This document shows, piece after piece, positions 53,828 to 61,322 of a DNA stretch of 64,000 nt. The stretch covers positions 1-64,000 of the forward strand of contig CAZWHQ010000021.1 of the NCBI GenBank assembly GCA_964633715.1, given 5' to 3'. Below the pieces are notes generated by a model that had not been told where the DNA came from, did no database searches, and saw nothing but the letters and a program-made list of their open reading frames with translations. Made by a program: the position numbers and the translations under genes. This DNA is from JAUWVG01 sp964633715. Its GTDB lineage: Bacteria; Acidobacteriota; Aminicenantia; Aminicenantales; Aminicenantaceae. How positions within the stretch are numbered: position 1 is the first letter of the stretch; every line of letters begins with the position of its first letter.

Positions 53828-53843
53828 CACCGATATATCGGTG
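53828..53843. promoter_or_regulatory. 16-nt perfect palindrome, candidate upstream activator site
   Basis: CACCGATATATCGGTG is a perfect 16-nt palindrome, with imperfect symmetry (GGAAA / TTTCC) continuing outside it. It lies about 120 nt upstream of the -24/-12 promoter at 53961, the normal distance for an enhancer-type binding site, and directly after the activator gene. Confidence 0.6.
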
Positions 53844-53960
53844 ACTTTCCATTCGAATAGTGTTAGTATGGGCAGTGAGTTGATTTGGTTTCCCTGTTGT
53901 ACATTTTTAATTTCAGGGGTGATTTTAAATTCAGATAATTTTTTATTTGAATGACCGAAA

Positions 53961-53977
53961 TGGTACGGATATTGCTT
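53961..53977 (+). promoter_or_regulatory. sigma-54 (-24/-12) promoter of the 2-oxoacid oxidoreductase operon
   Basis: TGGTACGGATATTGCTT has GG (53962-53963) and GC (53974-53975) 10 nt apart, a full TTGCT -12 element and a -24 element with one change from TGGCACG. The predicted start is near 53987, 40 nt before the ATG at 54027. Confidence 0.72.
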
Positions 53978-54026
53978 AAGTAAATAGATATGAAATGAGA
54001 TTTTTGTGGACGGACAAAAATAGAGC

Positions 54027-55784
54027 ATGAATATAATGATCAAAGATATTTCGATTATGATTGCCGGACAGGCCGGTGATGGAGTTCTTTTTACGGGAAA
54101 TGTTCTGGCAAAAATCTTAAAAAAGGAAGGATGGGAAGTGGCCACGTCCAGGTATTTCCCTTCTAACATCAGAGGAGAACCTACACAGTATACAATTCGC
54201 GCAAGCCAAAAGAAGGTTTTTGGCCTCGGGAATGAGATCGATGTTCTCCTCTCTTTTGACTGCGCATCAATCATTAAAAATTCAAAATTGGTGGCCCAAG
54301 GCGGGCTCGTGCTCTGTGATGGAGAAGAATTAAGCCGTCTTGAACCAAAGCACAGAAAAGGAAAAACATTCCATAGGTTTCCCCTTAAAATTTTAGCCAG
54401 GAAAAATTTTAAAAACGAAATTTTCAAGAACATGATTGCCCTTGGAGCACTGTGTTATATTCTTGATCTCAATTTCAGGATCGTCGAGCGTATCATCATA
54501 GACGCTTTTATGAAAAGAAAAGGGAAGGACATCGTCCGGATGAATATCGATGCCTTAAATCTGGGTTGTGAACAGGCCCTGCTGACTGTGGAAAAGTCCG
54601 AACGGCATAAACTTGTAAAGAAAAAGAATAAAGGCAAGATGTTTATTTCGGGCGACGAAGCCATAGCGGTGGGAGCTCTTGCTGCGGGCTGTCGTTTTTT
54701 TGCAGCTTATCCCATCTGCCCTGCGACTGAGATCTGGCAGTGGCTGGCTCTTCACTTCCCCCAATTTAATGGAATCGTTGTTCAGACAGAAGATGAACTT
54801 GCGGCGATCAATATGGCTCTTGGTGCATCCTATGCGGGAACACGAGCCATGACATCCACTTCTGGCCCGGGTGGATCTTTGATGATGGAAAGTTATGGAT
54901 TGTCAGGGATGGCTGAGATTCCTATTGTCATTGTTGATGTCCAACGTGTCGGCCCGAGCACGGGAATGCCGACAAAAACTGAACAGTCCGATTTAAACCA
55001 GTGGATCTATGGGTCTCATGGTGAATTTCCGCGAATTATCCTCTCTCCTGGCACGGTCGAGGAGTGTTTTGAATTTACGACCAAAGCCTTCAATTTGGCC
55101 GAAAAGTACCAGGTTCCGGTCGTCATTCTGACTGAGCAGGATTTTGGACAAAACTATAGAACCGTGAAAAAATTTGATTTATCCAAAATAAACATTGACC
55201 GGGGAAAACTCCTCTCGGAAGAAGACTTGAAAAAGATTAAACATTACAAGAGATATGCCTTTACCGCAAACGGCATCTCACCCCGCGCGCTTCCATCCAT
55301 GAAAAACGGCATCCATATGGTGGAAGGCAATGAACATGATGAATCAGGCCAAAGAGATGAGGATCCTGAAAATCGAACTCGGATGATGCAGAAACGGATG
55401 AAAAAGATCTCCGGATCACAAAAGGATATGATTCCGCCCAAACTCTGGGGGAATAAGCAAGCCACTGTTGGCATTATCGGTTTTGGGTCGACTCTCGGAC
55501 CCATTGTTGAAGCCATCGAAGAACTCGGAGATTTAAATATTAGTGCTAAAAATCTTCAAATTCGAACGGTCTGGCCTTTTCCAGTCAAATCTGTGGATGA
55601 TTTTGTCCAGAGCTGTGAATCTGTTTTTGTCGTTGAAAATAATTATACCGGCCAGCTTCTTAACCTGATTCTCAGTCAAGTAAAGCCCAAAACCAGGATG
55701 GAAAAAATTTCAAATTATTCGAGCGTGGCCTTTCGGCCAATCGATATCTCCAGCCAAATAAAGAGAGCTCTACAGAATGTTTAA
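54027..55784 (+). CDS. 2-oxoacid:ferredoxin oxidoreductase, fused gamma-alpha subunit
   Basis: This 585-residue protein has an N-terminal gamma domain (about 1-190; IMIAGQAGDGVLFTGNVL) joined to the alpha (pyrimidine-binding) domain (about 200-560; AAYPICPATEI, TEDELAAINMALGASYAGTRAMTSTSGPG, with VQRVGPSTGMPTKTEQSDL). This gamma-alpha fusion is the KorA/2-oxoglutarate-type layout. The enzyme decarboxylates a 2-oxoacid to acyl-CoA and reduces ferredoxin. ATG at 54027 is taken; 54036 is an alternative. The downstream beta subunit overlaps by 8 nt. Substrate (2-oxoglutarate, branched-chain or other oxoacid from amino acids) is not certain. Confidence 0.92.
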   Translation: MNIMIKDISIMIAGQAGDGVLFTGNVLAKILKKEGWEVATSRYFPSNIRGEPTQYTIRASQKKVFGLGNEIDVLLSFDCASIIKNSKLVAQGGLVLCDGEELSRLEPKHRKGKTFHRFPLKILARKNFKNEIFKNMIALGALCYILDLNFRIVERIIIDAFMKRKGKDIVRMNIDALNLGCEQALLTVEKSERHKLVKKKNKGKMFISGDEAIAVGALAAGCRFFAAYPICPATEIWQWLALHFPQFNGIVVQTEDELAAINMALGASYAGTRAMTSTSGPGGSLMMESYGLSGMAEIPIVIVDVQRVGPSTGMPTKTEQSDLNQWIYGSHGEFPRIILSPGTVEECFEFTTKAFNLAEKYQVPVVILTEQDFGQNYRTVKKFDLSKINIDRGKLLSEEDLKKIKHYKRYAFTANGISPRALPSMKNGIHMVEGNEHDESGQRDEDPENRTRMMQKRMKKISGSQKDMIPPKLWGNKQATVGIIGFGSTLGPIVEAIEELGDLNISAKNLQIRTVWPFPVKSVDDFVQSCESVFVVENNYTGQLLNLILSQVKPKTRMEKISNYSSVAFRPIDISSQIKRALQNV

Positions 55785-56637
55785 ACTGGAAGACTATCAT
55801 CTTCAAGATCCTACCTGGTGTCGGGGCTGCGGCCTTTACGGCCTCTTTTCATCACTCAAAAAGGCCGCCTTTGCTCTTAAAATCAAACCAGAGAAGATGA
55901 GCATTGTCACGGGGATTGGATGTCACGGCCGATTGAACAGCTATTTTAATGCTTATGGATTTCATTCGCTGCATGGAAGAGCTCTTCCCATTGCGCAGGG
56001 CGTAAAGCTCGCCAACACCGGACTTTCTGTTGTTGGTGTCAGTGGAGATGGAGATGCCTATTCCATAGGGCTTGGGCATTTTATCCATTCCCTCAGAAGG
56101 AACATCGATCTGACATACATCGTCGTCAACAACAGAATTTACGGATTGACCCAGGGACAAACGTCTCCCACTAGCCGCTTGAATTTTGTCTCCCATTCCA
56201 CTCCCTTTGGAGCTAAAGAGCTGCCGCTTGAAGGTCCACAAATGGCGCTTGCTGCCAATGGATCATTTATTGCCCGGGGATTTTCAGGCGCACCTCAGCA
56301 ACTGGCCAAACTTATCGAAGCCGGATTGAGACATAAAGGTTTTTCTCTTGTGGAAGTTTTTAGTCCTTGTGTGACACACAACAAGATGGATACATACCAG
56401 TGGTTTAAATCCCACATTTTTGATGTGGACGAAGATCCTGCCTACGATCCCACTGATAAAAATAGAGTCTGGGAAGTTTTTTCGAAACACACAGACAAAC
56501 TCCCTGTGGGTTTGATTTACAGGGAAGCCCGGCCCATTTTCGAAGAACTTTCACTGCCCTCTAAAACACCGCTGGCCTTTCTGGATCTGGTTCCGGAATC
56601 CGAAAAGATAGAAAAAATCTTGGAAAAATTTGAATGA
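55777..56637 (+). CDS. 2-oxoacid:ferredoxin oxidoreductase, beta (TPP-binding) subunit
   Basis: This 286-residue subunit has CRGCGLYGLF near residue 13 (the C-x2-C part of the Fe-S site), GIGCHGR and the thiamine-diphosphate motif GDGDAYSIGLGHF with the later NNRIYGLTQGQTSPTS. It completes the enzyme with the fused gamma-alpha subunit. No separate ferredoxin-like delta subunit is present. The following genes belong to Fe-S assembly, which this enzyme needs. Confidence 0.93.
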   Translation: MFKLEDYHLQDPTWCRGCGLYGLFSSLKKAAFALKIKPEKMSIVTGIGCHGRLNSYFNAYGFHSLHGRALPIAQGVKLANTGLSVVGVSGDGDAYSIGLGHFIHSLRRNIDLTYIVVNNRIYGLTQGQTSPTSRLNFVSHSTPFGAKELPLEGPQMALAANGSFIARGFSGAPQQLAKLIEAGLRHKGFSLVEVFSPCVTHNKMDTYQWFKSHIFDVDEDPAYDPTDKNRVWEVFSKHTDKLPVGLIYREARPIFEELSLPSKTPLAFLDLVPESEKIEKILEKFE

Positions 56638-56682
56638 TATACTACATTATGTGTTTATCCTAACCAAAAGGAGGTAAGGACA

Positions 56683-56901
56683 ATGAAAGAAAAAGTTGAA
56701 AAATCTCTGGAAAAAATTCGCCCCTCACTTAAAGCCGATGGCGGTGATGTAGAGCTTGTTGATGTCGAGGACGGAATCGTTAAGGTCCGGTTGACAGGAG
56801 CCTGCGGCGGTTGCCCCATGTCTCAGATGACCTTAAAAATGGGCATTGAGAGGATTTTGAAAAAAGATATTCCTGAAATCAAGGAAGTTGTATCTGTCTG
56901 A
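56683..56901 (+). CDS. Nfu-type Fe-S scaffold/carrier
   Basis: This 72-residue protein is a NifU C-terminal-like domain with the cluster-binding pair C41/C44 in GACGGCPMS, and the fold segment LKADGGDVELVDVEDG. Nfu proteins carry 4Fe-4S clusters to target enzymes. AAGGAGGT lies 8 nt before the ATG. It starts the Fe-S/sulfur gene group 45 nt after the ferredoxin oxidoreductase. Confidence 0.95.
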   Translation: MKEKVEKSLEKIRPSLKADGGDVELVDVEDGIVKVRLTGACGGCPMSQMTLKMGIERILKKDIPEIKEVVSV

Positions 56902-56906
56902 AGACC

Positions 56907-58073
56907 ATGAGAAATACTTATTTTGATCATATTGCGGCCACCCCTCTGCTCCCGGAGGTGTTGGAATCTATGCGTCCTTTTTTAAAGGAAAACTACGGGA
57001 ATCCGCAAAGCCTGCATTCATCAGGCCAGGCGGCCCTCCAGGGCATTGAGAACGCCAGGGAACATGTGGCGGAATTGATCAATGCTGAACCTTCTGAAAT
57101 CTTCTTCACGTCCAGCGGTTCGGAATCCAATAATTTTGTGATTAAGGGTTTTAGCCTGGCTCAAAAAAGCCGCGGGAACCAAATTGCTGTTTCAGCTGTG
57201 GAGCATCAGTCCGTTCTTCATTCGGTCAAATACCTTGAACACATGGGAATGAAATCAGCGGAAATTCCTGTGGACAAGTTTGGTCTTGTCAATCCCGATG
57301 ATTTGGAAACAATTCTCACTCCTGAAACGATCTTGGTTTCTGTAATGATGGCCAACGGTGAAGTCGGCACTATTCAACCCATCAAAGAGATTGCAGAATT
57401 TTGCGCGGCAAAGGGTATCCTTTTTCACACAGATGCTGTAGCCGCAGTAGGAAATATTCCTGTGGATGTTAAAGAATTAGGTGTTGATGCTTTAAGCCTT
57501 GCTGGAAATCAATTTTATGGGCCTAAAGGAACGGCTGCCCTTTATGTCAAAAAGGGCAAAAGAATCCTTCCCTTTATCGATGGTGGAATCCAGGAAAAAG
57601 GACGGAGAGCCGGCACTGAAGACGTTGCAGGAATCGTAGGGTTAGGTCGAGCGGCCGAGATCGCCGCTGAAGACATGCTGGAGAGAGCTGACAAAGCTTT
57701 GCCTTTAAGAGACAGACTTCTTCACGGCCTTCCTGAGAAGGTGGATAAAGTGGTTGTTACCGGCCATCCAGAGAAGAGGCTCCCTTTTCATGCAAGTTTT
57801 TGTGTCGAATTTGTCGAAGGGGAGTCCATGTTGCTCAATCTGGATATGAACGGTATCGCTGTTTCCAGTGGATCGGCATGTACATCGAGAGCCTTAAAAG
57901 CCTCACATGTGCTTTTGGCCATGGGTCTCGACCATACTCTTGCCCAAGGTTCGCTGGTTTTTAGTCTTATACAAGAAAATACTATGGAAGATATCGAATA
58001 TCTGCTCGAAATCTTTCCTCCAGTTATAGATAAGCTGAGACGGATGTCTCCCATCTATCCTGGAGATCAATAG
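56907..58073 (+). CDS. NifS/IscS-like protein lacking the PLP-binding lysine
   Basis: This 388-residue protein has the full fold of cysteine desulfurases (class V aminotransferase): H100 in SAVEHQSVL (PLP-stacking position), D176 in FHTDAVAAVG, RRAGTEDVAG, and the catalytic cysteine C325 in SSGSACTSRALK. However, the segment that should read S-x-HK-x-x-GPKG reads LAGNQFYGPKG, so the lysine that forms the Schiff base with PLP is Q202 and its neighbour histidine is N201. The glutamine of HTDAVQ is A179, and the late SIRFSLGR reads SLVFSLIQEN. It is thus unlikely to be a normal desulfurase. The gene is intact and sits 5 nt after nfu and 10 nt before the NifU-like gene. Confidence 0.9.
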   Translation: MRNTYFDHIAATPLLPEVLESMRPFLKENYGNPQSLHSSGQAALQGIENAREHVAELINAEPSEIFFTSSGSESNNFVIKGFSLAQKSRGNQIAVSAVEHQSVLHSVKYLEHMGMKSAEIPVDKFGLVNPDDLETILTPETILVSVMMANGEVGTIQPIKEIAEFCAAKGILFHTDAVAAVGNIPVDVKELGVDALSLAGNQFYGPKGTAALYVKKGKRILPFIDGGIQEKGRRAGTEDVAGIVGLGRAAEIAAEDMLERADKALPLRDRLLHGLPEKVDKVVVTGHPEKRLPFHASFCVEFVEGESMLLNLDMNGIAVSSGSACTSRALKASHVLLAMGLDHTLAQGSLVFSLIQENTMEDIEYLLEIFPPVIDKLRRMSPIYPGDQ

Positions 58074-58083
58074 GAGAAAAGTC

Positions 58084-58656
58084 ATGATATATTCTGATAA
58101 AGTCATGGATCACTTCCAGAATCCACGCAATGTGGGTACGATCGAAGATGCCGATGGAAAGGGAAAAGTCGGAAATCCGGTGTGCGGAGACATGATGGAA
58201 TTCACGATTAAGGTCAAAGACGACCGGATTACAGATGTTAAATTTAAAACATTTGGTTGTGGGGCCGCTATAGCTGTCTCCAGCATTGTGAGCGAAATGG
58301 CCATGGGAAAAACACTGGATGAGGCCATGAAAATAACCAATAAGCAGGTGGCCGAGGAATTGGGGGGGCTTCCCAAAAACAAACTTCACTGTTCCAATTT
58401 AGGGGCGGATGCTCTTCACGCGGCCATTGAAAACTATAGAGACATTACCAAAGGTGTTGTTGAGGAAGGCACTCCCAAACAAGTGAAAGAGAAGGAAGAG
58501 TGCTCCTGCCCCTACTGTGATGAAATCCTGGAAGAAGCGAAGGGATTCTGCAAAGGATGTCATATCGAACTGGTCGAATGCCCTGAATGTGGCGATCCTA
58601 TAAACAAAAAGGACAACGAATGCCTGCACTGCGGAGCAACAAATATAAGAGTTTAG
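58084..58656 (+). CDS. NifU/IscU-like scaffold fused to a C-terminal zinc-ribbon region
   Basis: This 190-residue protein has an IscU domain with all three cluster cysteines and the aspartate: C34 and D36 in NPVCGD, C59 in FGCGAA and C103 in LHCSNLG. Residues 138-190 add nine cysteines (140, 142, 145, 156, 159, 166, 169, 180, 183) in CxC-x2-C, CKGC, CPEC and CLHC pairs, that is, two zinc-ribbon-like units. IscU assembles clusters using sulfur and iron; the ribbon is an unusual addition. The partner gene immediately upstream is the lysine-less NifS-like protein. Confidence 0.93.
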   Translation: MIYSDKVMDHFQNPRNVGTIEDADGKGKVGNPVCGDMMEFTIKVKDDRITDVKFKTFGCGAAIAVSSIVSEMAMGKTLDEAMKITNKQVAEELGGLPKNKLHCSNLGADALHAAIENYRDITKGVVEEGTPKQVKEKEECSCPYCDEILEEAKGFCKGCHIELVECPECGDPINKKDNECLHCGATNIRV

Positions 58657-58681
58657 TTATACAGCCGCAGAGGACGTCAAA

Positions 58682-58924
58682 ATGGATACACCAGAAGCCG
58701 ATGACATCTTAGATTGTTTCGGACTCCTGTGCCCGATGCCCATAATCCAGACTGCACAGAAAATTAAAAATATGAAAATCGGAGATGTCCTGGAGGTGAT
58801 TTCTACAGACAAGGGGATCAAAGAGGACATGCCGGCTTGGTGCAGGCAGACTGGTCAGGAATTTTTAGGAGTTATCGAAGAAGAGGATGTGTTTAAAGCC
58901 TTTGTCAGAAAAGTCAAAGAGTGA
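58682..58924 (+). CDS. TusA/SirA-like sulfur carrier
   Basis: This 80-residue protein has the TusA signature DCFGLLCPMPIIQTAQKIK with the active cysteine C17 (CPxP), and the alpha/beta ending ISTDKGIKEDMPAWCRQTG. TusA-type proteins accept persulfide sulfur from desulfurases or other donors and relay it. Its presence beside a probably inactive NifS suggests that sulfur enters the module another way (inference). Confidence 0.93.
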   Translation: MDTPEADDILDCFGLLCPMPIIQTAQKIKNMKIGDVLEVISTDKGIKEDMPAWCRQTGQEFLGVIEEEDVFKAFVRKVKE

Positions 58925-58933
58925 TGTGGTCAA

Positions 58934-59209
58934 ATGCTGAGAATAACGGTTCAAAATAAAAATAGGGACAACCGGATTCTTCTATTGGAAGGGAAGGTGT
59001 CCAAACAATGGCTGGAGGAGCTGAAAACAGAAATTGAGGAGAGTTTAAACGAAGGGAAAAAATTGGCTCTGGACTTTTCGAAGGTGACCTATATTGATGA
59101 TGAGGGAGCTAAATTGATCAATTTGCCTCATTATAAAAAAATCGAAAAAAGGAACTGTTCGTTATTTATCCGTACGATGCTCGGGCAAAAATCCAAAGGA
59201 CAAAAGTAA
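58934..59209 (+). CDS. small STAS-like domain protein
   Basis: This 91-residue protein has the STAS pattern: beta strand LLLEGKVSKQW, helix, then LALDFSKVTYIDDEGAKLIN. In anti-sigma-factor antagonists the segment after YID contains the phosphorylated serine; here it is DDEG, so it lacks that serine. It may be a constitutively active or non-phosphorylated regulator, or a structural protein. It is 9 nt after the TusA-like gene and 5 nt before nadA. Confidence 0.7.
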   Translation: MLRITVQNKNRDNRILLLEGKVSKQWLEELKTEIEESLNEGKKLALDFSKVTYIDDEGAKLINLPHYKKIEKRNCSLFIRTMLGQKSKGQK

Positions 59210-59214
59210 AAATC

Positions 59215-60144
59215 ATGAAAAACATGAAAAATTCGGATATCGCAGACAGAATCAAAGAGCTGAAGGAGAAACGTAATGCTGTACTTATTGCACATAATTA
59301 TCAAATTGGCGAGGTTCAGGATGTTGCGGATTTTGTCGGCGATTCATTAGAGTTGAGCCAGAAAGCCGCTCAAATAGAGTCGGATATTATTGTCTTTTGT
59401 GGGGTTCACTTCATGGCTGAAACTGCGGCCATTCTGTCTCCTGAAAAGACTGTCCTTTTGCCGGAAATAGACGCAGGATGTCCTATGGCCGATATGATCA
59501 CGGCATCCGATATGAGGGAATGGAAGAAAAGATATCCGGGACGGCAAGCAGTCTGTTATGTCAACACTACGGCCGAAGTCAAAGCCGAATGCGATATCTG
59601 TTGCACTTCTGCAAATGCAGTTGAGGTTGTCGAATCGCTGGATGGAGATGAGATTCTCTTTGCTCCTGATAAGAACTTGGCTGCTTATGTGGCCCGCAAT
59701 ACGAATAAAAAGATTATTCCTTGGGATGGGTACTGTTATGTCCATAACAACATCCAGGTCCAGGATATTGAAGAAAAGCGGCGTCTTTATCCGGATGCCG
59801 AAGTCTGGGTTCATCCCGAATGCCGCCCCGAAGTCATCGATATCGCCGACAGGATTTTTTCCACAGGGAAAATGGTGAAAGAAGCCAAAGAAACGGGTAA
59901 GAAAAAGATAATTCTGGGTACGGAAGCCGGCATGATTTACAGATTAAAAAAAGAAAATCCAACTAAAGATTTTTTTCCAGCAAAGGATTTAGCTTTTTGT
60001 TTTAATATGAAAAAAATCGATCTCAATAAGGTTTTAACGTCTTTAGAAGACTTGAAATATAAAGTGGAGGTTCCTCCAGAAATCAGCCGAAATGCGCTGG
60101 GAAGTATAAAAAAAATGATTCAAATTAAGGGAGAAAAAAAATGA
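59215..60144 (+). CDS. nadA: quinolinate synthase
   Basis: This 309-residue 4Fe-4S enzyme makes quinolinate from iminoaspartate and dihydroxyacetone phosphate for NAD. Family segments include AHNYQIGEVQDVADFVGDS, FCGVHFMAETAAILSPEKTVLLP, CPMADMI, CYVNTTAEVKAECDICCTSAN (cluster cysteine), VHPECRPEV and GTEAGM. The start may be 59215 or the in-frame ATG at 59224. Placement with Fe-S genes recalls nadA-nadS pairs, where a NifS-like protein helps NadA. Confidence 0.96.
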   Translation: MKNMKNSDIADRIKELKEKRNAVLIAHNYQIGEVQDVADFVGDSLELSQKAAQIESDIIVFCGVHFMAETAAILSPEKTVLLPEIDAGCPMADMITASDMREWKKRYPGRQAVCYVNTTAEVKAECDICCTSANAVEVVESLDGDEILFAPDKNLAAYVARNTNKKIIPWDGYCYVHNNIQVQDIEEKRRLYPDAEVWVHPECRPEVIDIADRIFSTGKMVKEAKETGKKKIILGTEAGMIYRLKKENPTKDFFPAKDLAFCFNMKKIDLNKVLTSLEDLKYKVEVPPEISRNALGSIKKMIQIKGEKK

Positions 60145-60644
60145 AAGAAAAATCAGAGAAAAACTTAAATGATGCCTTTGCCGGTGAAAGCCAGGCACAT
60201 ATGAAGTATATGGCCTTCGGTGACAAAGCCGAACGGGAAAATTTGCCGAATGTGGCCCGAATTTTCCGGGCCAATTCTTTTGCGGAACAGATTCATGCTA
60301 CAAATCACTTTAGAACTCTTTCTGGAATCCAGAGCACATCCGAAAACCTGCAGGCTGCTGTTGAAGGGGAAACATATGAAGTCGAAGAGATGTATCCAGC
60401 ATTTATCAAGGATGCCCAGGAAGAGTTGGAACCTGCCGCCGAAAGAATGAGCATTTGGGCGAAAGCTGCCGAAGAAGTGCATGCCGGACTCTACAAAAAA
60501 GCCAAGATTGCGGTGGACAGTGGTTCGGATGTGGATCTTGAAGCCATCCATGTCTGCCAGGTGTGTGGTTTCACAATGGAAGGGGAAGCTCCTGATATAT
60601 GCCCGGTCTGTGGAACACCAAAAGACCGTTTTACACAGTTCTAA
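60141..60644 (+). CDS. rubrerythrin
   Basis: This 167-residue protein has an N-terminal diiron four-helix domain (FAGESQAHMKYMAF, EQIHATNHFR, and EELEPAAERMSIWAKAAEEVHAGLY) and a C-terminal rubredoxin-like iron site CQVCGF ... CPVCGTP. It should reduce hydrogen peroxide. It overlaps nadA by 4 nt, placing oxidative protection directly in the Fe-S operon. Confidence 0.96.
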   Translation: MKEKSEKNLNDAFAGESQAHMKYMAFGDKAERENLPNVARIFRANSFAEQIHATNHFRTLSGIQSTSENLQAAVEGETYEVEEMYPAFIKDAQEELEPAAERMSIWAKAAEEVHAGLYKKAKIAVDSGSDVDLEAIHVCQVCGFTMEGEAPDICPVCGTPKDRFTQF

Positions 60645-60647
60645 TTA

Positions 60648-61304
60648 ATGGAGAATGCCAAGGAGAGGATTCCAGAGATCGTCCGGATCTTGTACCGGGA
60701 GTATCCGGAGAGCCGTACGGCACTGAACTTTCAAACGCCGCATCAGATTCTTGTCGCTACGATTCTTTCGGCGCAGTGCACCGATGCCCGTGTCAATTTG
60801 ATAACTCCGGCTCTCTTTAAAAAATACCGTTCTGCTGCGGATTTTGCTGAAGCCAATCCTCAAGAACTCCAGGATGAAATCCGTTCTACGGGTTTTTTTA
60901 GAAATAAGTCTAAGAATATCATTTTGGCCTCACGTAAAATCGTGGAAGATTTTGGTGGCCAGGTGCCGGACACTATGGAAAAACTCCTCACCTTACCGGG
61001 TGTGGCAAGGAAAACAGCCAACATTGTGCTGTCCAGCGGATACGGCCGGGCAGAAGGAATTGCTGTTGACACTCATGTCAAAAGATTGTCCCGAAGGCTG
61101 GGATTGAGTCAAAAAAATAATCCCGATAAAATCGAGTTGGATCTTTTAGATTTGGTTCCGAAAAAGGATTGGTTGGATTTTAATTATGTATTTGTCAATC
61201 ACGGCCGCAAAGTCTGTCAAGCACGGAAACCAAACTGTCCCGAATGCAAGCTAAAATCTCTCTGTCCTTCGGCTGTGGAATTTTTTCCCGATATCGATGT
61301 ATAA
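60648..61304 (+). CDS. nth: endonuclease III (DNA glycosylase/AP lyase)
   Basis: This 218-residue repair enzyme has a helix-hairpin-helix LTLPGVARKTANIVL, the catalytic aspartate in VDTHVKRLSRRLGL and the C-terminal 4Fe-4S motif CQARKPNCPECKLKSLC (C-x6-C-x2-C-x5-C). LSAQCTDARVN is the usual N-terminal segment. It removes oxidised pyrimidines. It is 3 nt after the rubrerythrin gene. Confidence 0.96.
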   Translation: MENAKERIPEIVRILYREYPESRTALNFQTPHQILVATILSAQCTDARVNLITPALFKKYRSAADFAEANPQELQDEIRSTGFFRNKSKNIILASRKIVEDFGGQVPDTMEKLLTLPGVARKTANIVLSSGYGRAEGIAVDTHVKRLSRRLGLSQKNNPDKIELDLLDLVPKKDWLDFNYVFVNHGRKVCQARKPNCPECKLKSLCPSAVEFFPDIDV

Positions 61305-61322
61305 TGAGATCTGCAGGGGATT

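Noticed and set aside
56907..58073. nifS-like gene as a pseudogene
   Set aside because: The frame is intact over full length, the catalytic cysteine loop is perfect and spacing to neighbours is operon-like; the lysine loss looks selected or tolerated rather than decay.
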